The notes under the pieces: model-generated
What the model was told of the DNA's origin: nothing
The model's database searches: none
The model's input: the letters and a program-made list of their open reading frames with translations, nothing else
NCBI GenBank assembly: GCA_009842245.1
Contig: VYFT01000009.1
Span: forward strand, 1 to 55,257
From: Gammaproteobacteria bacterium
Lineage (GTDB): Bacteria > Pseudomonadota > Gammaproteobacteria > Pseudomonadales > Azotimanducaceae
DNA length: 55,257 nucleotides
Reading direction: 5' to 3'
Made by a program: the position numbers and the translations under genes
Shown: positions 52,646 through 55,257 of the stretch, piece by piece
Layout of the letters: every line of letters starts with the position of its first letter
How positions within the stretch are numbered: position 1 is the first letter of the stretch

Positions 52646-53290
52646 TTAGCCGTGTTTAATAAGGTGTTGAAAGAGCCTGGTTAGCTGCACCGTGTCAAAT
52701 GGTGGTTTAATGTAGCCGTAACAGTCCCCTTGTGGATCAAAAACAACGATATTTCCTTGATGCTCGACGAGGTACTGAATTTCTGATGCGGAGGGGATGC
52801 GCCGATAGCCGACAGCGACTTGTTTCGCAAAGTCTGCAATCTTATCATCTGTGCCTGTGACTCCTAGAAACAAATCCGAATAACGTGAAACAAATTCTCG
52901 GACTTCATCGACTCCGTCTCGCGCTACATCCACTGTTACAAACATACCTTGAAACACGTCAAATTGATCGGAGTCTAGTGTCTCACGAAGGCGCTGCTCG
53001 GTGCTTTCTAAGAAGTTCATGGTCACCGGACAAATGTCTGGGCAGTTCGTGTAGCCGAAAAATGCGTAGGTCCATTTTCCCTCGAGTTGCGACCCGTCGA
53101 AGAGTTCTCCCTCTTGGGTTAGCAATTCAAGATTTTCTAAAGTACGCGGAAAGGGGAGTTGCACAAGACCGAGAGCATTAAGTTGTTCCAGATCAAGTGA
53201 TTGATCCTTTTTGGTCTGTGCGAACCAGAACAACCCACCAAGCGCGATCAGAATGGCAGAGAAGAATACTAAAAATTGGTACTTTTTCAA
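52646..53290 (-). CDS. SCO1/SenC copper chaperone for cytochrome oxidase
   Basis: Membrane-tethered periplasmic protein of 214 residues that delivers copper to the CuA site of cytochrome c oxidase. One N-terminal helix (FLVFFSAILIALGGLFWFA) is followed by a thioredoxin-like fold with the copper motif TNCPDICPVTMNFLE (CxxxC, about residue 80) and the third ligand His in VEHQGNIVVFDPQG (about residue 172). Length and motifs are standard. It starts 2 bases after the SURF1 stop and both are on the minus strand, so they form an operon for oxidase assembly. Confidence 0.92.
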   Translation of the reverse strand: MKKYQFLVFFSAILIALGGLFWFAQTKKDQSLDLEQLNALGLVQLPFPRTLENLELLTQEGELFDGSQLEGKWTYAFFGYTNCPDICPVTMNFLESTEQRLRETLDSDQFDVFQGMFVTVDVARDGVDEVREFVSRYSDLFLGVTGTDDKIADFAKQVAVGYRRIPSASEIQYLVEHQGNIVVFDPQGDCYGYIKPPFDTVQLTRLFQHLIKHG

Positions 53291-53291
53291 T

Positions 53292-54002
53292 TTACGTGGT
53301 CCCTTCTTCGCCCTTTCGAATATAAAAAAACCAATACACGCTGACTACCATACCGCCGATCAGAAGCCATTGAAATGCGTATCCCCAGTGTTGTGCTGGT
53401 TCATTCTCGACTAATAATTGTATCGGTGTAAACGCTCCAGGATTGGCTGCGAGCAGACGTATTTCGTCTTCGTGAGCTCCTGTTATTTCTGCCATTCTTT
53501 TGAGATTCAGCCGCTTCACGCGTTTGGGCCAATCCAATTCATCGTACGACCCATCCGAGGGGAAGTGCTTGTGCGTCCATATCACGCCGGTAATTTCAAC
53601 CGTTCCTTTAGGAGTCTCAAATTCAGGAGTTTCAAGAAAGTGCTGCTGTATTGGAATCCATCCGCGATTGACAAGAAATACACCAAAATTTGTTTGGAAT
53701 GGAGTCACAATCCAGTAACCTGGTAATTGATTGTGCCGTTGATAACCGACAATGAAGGACTGTTCCTCGATGTAGCTACCACGAAGGCGCATTTGTCGAT
53801 ATGTGGACTCGCCCTCCTTATAGTCCGTTATGTCAATCGGATCCTCCTGCAACCGCGCGATGTATCCTGTACGTTCTTGGTTTTTCTCAAATCCTTTGGT
53901 GAGTTGCCACACAGAGAGCGATATCGTAGCTAAAACTGCGAAACTTACTAGTGCAAGTGCCGACCAGCCGCCCGGAGGTTTCGTGACTAATAGCTTGTTC
54001 AC
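53292..54002 (-). CDS. SURF1-family cytochrome oxidase assembly protein
   Basis: Inner-membrane protein of 236 residues with a helix near each end (ALVSFAVLATISLSVWQL and WLLIGGMVVSVYWFFYIRK) and a periplasmic middle. Family wording includes YRQMRLRGSYIEEQSFIVG, YWIVTPFQTNFGVFLVNRGWIP and HWGYAFQWLLIG. SURF1 helps heme a insertion in oxidase subunit I. The start is GTG 54002. It lies 39 bases after the tsaC stop and 2 bases before SCO1; the oxidase genes themselves are not in the window. Confidence 0.9.
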   Translation of the reverse strand: MNKLLVTKPPGGWSALALVSFAVLATISLSVWQLTKGFEKNQERTGYIARLQEDPIDITDYKEGESTYRQMRLRGSYIEEQSFIVGYQRHNQLPGYWIVTPFQTNFGVFLVNRGWIPIQQHFLETPEFETPKGTVEITGVIWTHKHFPSDGSYDELDWPKRVKRLNLKRMAEITGAHEDEIRLLAANPGAFTPIQLLVENEPAQHWGYAFQWLLIGGMVVSVYWFFYIRKGEEGTT

Positions 54003-54041
54003 GACGAAGAAAGTGTTTGAGAGTTTATATTAGTCAAGAAT

Positions 54042-54590
54042 TTACCGAACTGTGTCGTCAGTGACAGCGTTGAAAATTCGACTGGGTCCAACAGCAGAAC
54101 CGATCTCACCGGGTAAGACAAAATCGACTAGATCACCAAACTCTTCACAAACTTCTTCCATCGTCAGAACAGGATCCGCGCCAGAAACATTTGCCGAAGT
54201 CGAGATGATTGGTTTTCCGAAAAGCTTCGCTACAGCCCGCGCTTGTACATGATCTGGAACCCGCGCTGCGACCGACGAGCGCTTTCCCGTAACCCAATCT
54301 GGAAATCGATTGGAAGGCAAGATCCAGGTTACATGTCCGGGCCAGCTAGCTAATACTTTCCGGCGCATTTCAGGAGCTAGAACATCCAACTCGTCTTGGA
54401 AAGCTGAAGAGTCGGTACCAATCACTATAAAACCCAGATCAATCGATCGTTTCTTGATGGTGAGTATACGGTTTACAGCAGTCTCATTCCATGGGTCGCA
54501 AGCGAGCCCCCACACTCCTTCGGTCGCATGTGCGACTACTCCACCGTGTTGTAATAACTTGACAGCTCTGTCGACTTCACTAGACGGCAC
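54042..54590 (-). CDS. tsaC: Threonylcarbamoyl-AMP synthase (TsaC/Sua5/YrdC)
   Basis: First enzyme of t6A modification of tRNAs that read ANN codons, which includes tRNA-Ile. The 182-residue chain is the short TsaC form: AHATEGVWGLACDPWN at the start, ILTIKKRSIDLGFIVI (conserved Lys/Arg near residue 47), SWPGHVTWILP and PIISTSANVSGADPV (about residue 132). No C-terminal Sua5 domain. The start is GTG 54590, three bases after the purE stop. It shares the run with purE, SURF1 and SCO1. Confidence 0.92.
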   Translation of the reverse strand: MPSSEVDRAVKLLQHGGVVAHATEGVWGLACDPWNETAVNRILTIKKRSIDLGFIVIGTDSSAFQDELDVLAPEMRRKVLASWPGHVTWILPSNRFPDWVTGKRSSVAARVPDHVQARAVAKLFGKPIISTSANVSGADPVLTMEEVCEEFGDLVDFVLPGEIGSAVGPSRIFNAVTDDTVR

Positions 54591-54593
54591 GAG

Positions 54594-55094
54594 TCATGAC
54601 TCTAGTTCGCGTTGAACCTCTTGATTATCTGCTGCGATTTTGGTTACGTTTGTAGCTCTTTCCGCTTGAAGTTTTTGCGCGAGTACTGCGTCCGTCAGTG
54701 CCAAAATTTGTACTGCTAAATAACCAGCGTTTTTTGCTCCCGCTGATCCAATAGCAACTGTAGCTACCGGGACACCGCCGGGCATTTGTACCGTTGATAA
54801 GAGTGCATCGAAACCATTCAGAGGACCACCGTCTACAGGTATCCCAATAACGGGTTTTGTCGTGTGTGCAGCGACGGCACCCGCTAGATGCGCAGCAACT
54901 CCAGCCGCGCAGATAAACACCTGACAGCCATTTTCTTCTACTGTCGCGACATACTCAGCGGTTTGCTTGGGAGTGCGGTGCGCAGAAGTGACTTTAACTT
55001 CAAAGGGAACGCCGAATTCTTGCAACACCGTAGTTGCAGCACGTATTTTCGGCCAGTCCGACCTCGATCCCATCAAAATAGCTACTAAACTCAT
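54594..55094 (-). CDS. purE: 5-(carboxyamino)imidazole ribonucleotide mutase
   Basis: Moves the carboxyl group of N5-CAIR to make CAIR, the substrate of PurC, in purine synthesis. The 166-residue class I chain has [12 protein letters not shown] at the start, [15 protein letters not shown] (catalytic His near residue 42), [17 protein letters not shown] and [14 protein letters not shown]. Length is standard. The partner purK, often next to purE, is not seen on the downstream side. First gene of the purE-tsaC-SURF1-SCO1 run; its upstream region (55095-55196) is AT-rich. Confidence 0.95.
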   Translation of the reverse strand: MSLVAILMGSRSDWPKIRAATTVLQEFGVPFEVKVTSAHRTPKQTAEYVATVEENGCQVFICAAGVAAHLAGAVAAHTTKPVIGIPVDGGPLNGFDALLSTVQMPGGVPVATVAIGSAGAKNAGYLAVQILALTDAVLAQKLQAERATNVTKIAADNQEVQRELES

Positions 55095-55196
55095 CTCTGG
55101 TTCCTCAGATGCAGAACTACAACAAAAGGAAATTATTGTAACGAGAAGAGTTTGCTCAAATTTCCCCTAAAAATGCTATAAATCATCGAGTTGAAG

Positions 55197-55257
55197 ATGC
55201 CAAAGGCACAAATTCGTTTAGCACCCATTCAGACAGATCTCCGTACTCTCTTCATTC
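55197..55257 (+). CDS. Possible gene start, truncated at window edge
   Basis: An ATG at 55197 opens a frame of 20 codons (MPKAQIRLAPIQTDLRTLFI) running off the window, divergent from purE. GAGTTGAAG precedes it, a weak ribosome site, and TATAAA (55178-55183) lies upstream without a good -35. Too short to identify; it may be chance. Confidence 0.25.
   Translation, partial: MPKAQIRLAPIQTDLRTLFI

Noticed and set aside
1-55257. CRISPR arrays, insertion sequences, rRNA and replication origins
   Set aside because: Scanned by eye; no regular direct repeats, transposase motifs, rRNA-like stretches or DnaA-box clusters were recognised.

Overview
The window is chromosomal DNA of a gammaproteobacterium-like organism. 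Three blocks support this: rpsU-yqeY-dnaG-rpoD (10.8-15.1 kb); dsbA-cytochrome c4-engB-polA-DUF2782-thrB (41.5-48.9 kb), an order known from Pseudomonas-type genomes; and purE/tsaC with SURF1 and SCO1 (52.6-55.1 kb). I cannot name the genus. Several genes are of types uncommon in well-studied gammaproteobacteria: mevalonate-pathway enzymes, a one-chain (alpha2) glycyl-tRNA synthetase, a long Ade1-type PurC, and a DNA polymerase I whose proofreading residues appear lost.

Layout. 0-5.6 kb (+): an AttEFGH-like ABC exporter operon whose permease carries an in-frame TAG, then purC and two small unknown genes. 5.6-10.4 kb (-): a small membrane peptide, a SixA-like phosphatase, rhomboid protease, AI-2E transporter, Nit-type amidase and an aminotransferase. 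10.8-15.1 kb (+): the macromolecular synthesis operon. 15.2-18.5 kb is unusual: a tRNA-Ile2(CAU) gene split by a 275-nt group I intron, a HEPN/MNT toxin-antitoxin pair just upstream on the same strand, and, divergently, a second full-length RpoD-like sigma factor changed in its promoter-contacting regions.

18.6-37.9 kb (-): a long co-directional array with small gaps or overlaps. Its upstream part runs MpaB/DUF2236 protein, MMPL (RND) transporter, LolA-like protein, beta-barrel protein, amidase, diphosphomevalonate decarboxylase, phosphomevalonate kinase, and an HMG-CoA reductase fused to mevalonate kinase. A squalene/phytoene-type synthase lies divergently upstream. I read this as a candidate isoprenoid-lipid synthesis and envelope-transport locus; that is inference. 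The downstream part carries xthA, a SWIM-SNF2 helicase, an ankyrin lipoprotein, rmuC and glyQS.

38.1-55.2 kb: the synthase, a PH-domain membrane protein, a thioredoxin-fold lipoprotein, two DsbA paralogues flanking a cytochrome c4 (all three with acidic linkers after the signal segment), engB, polA, DUF2782, thrB, a large ABC-2 permease fused to a dead M1-peptidase-like region, then SCO1, SURF1, tsaC and purE. No CRISPR array, insertion sequence, rRNA or origin was seen.
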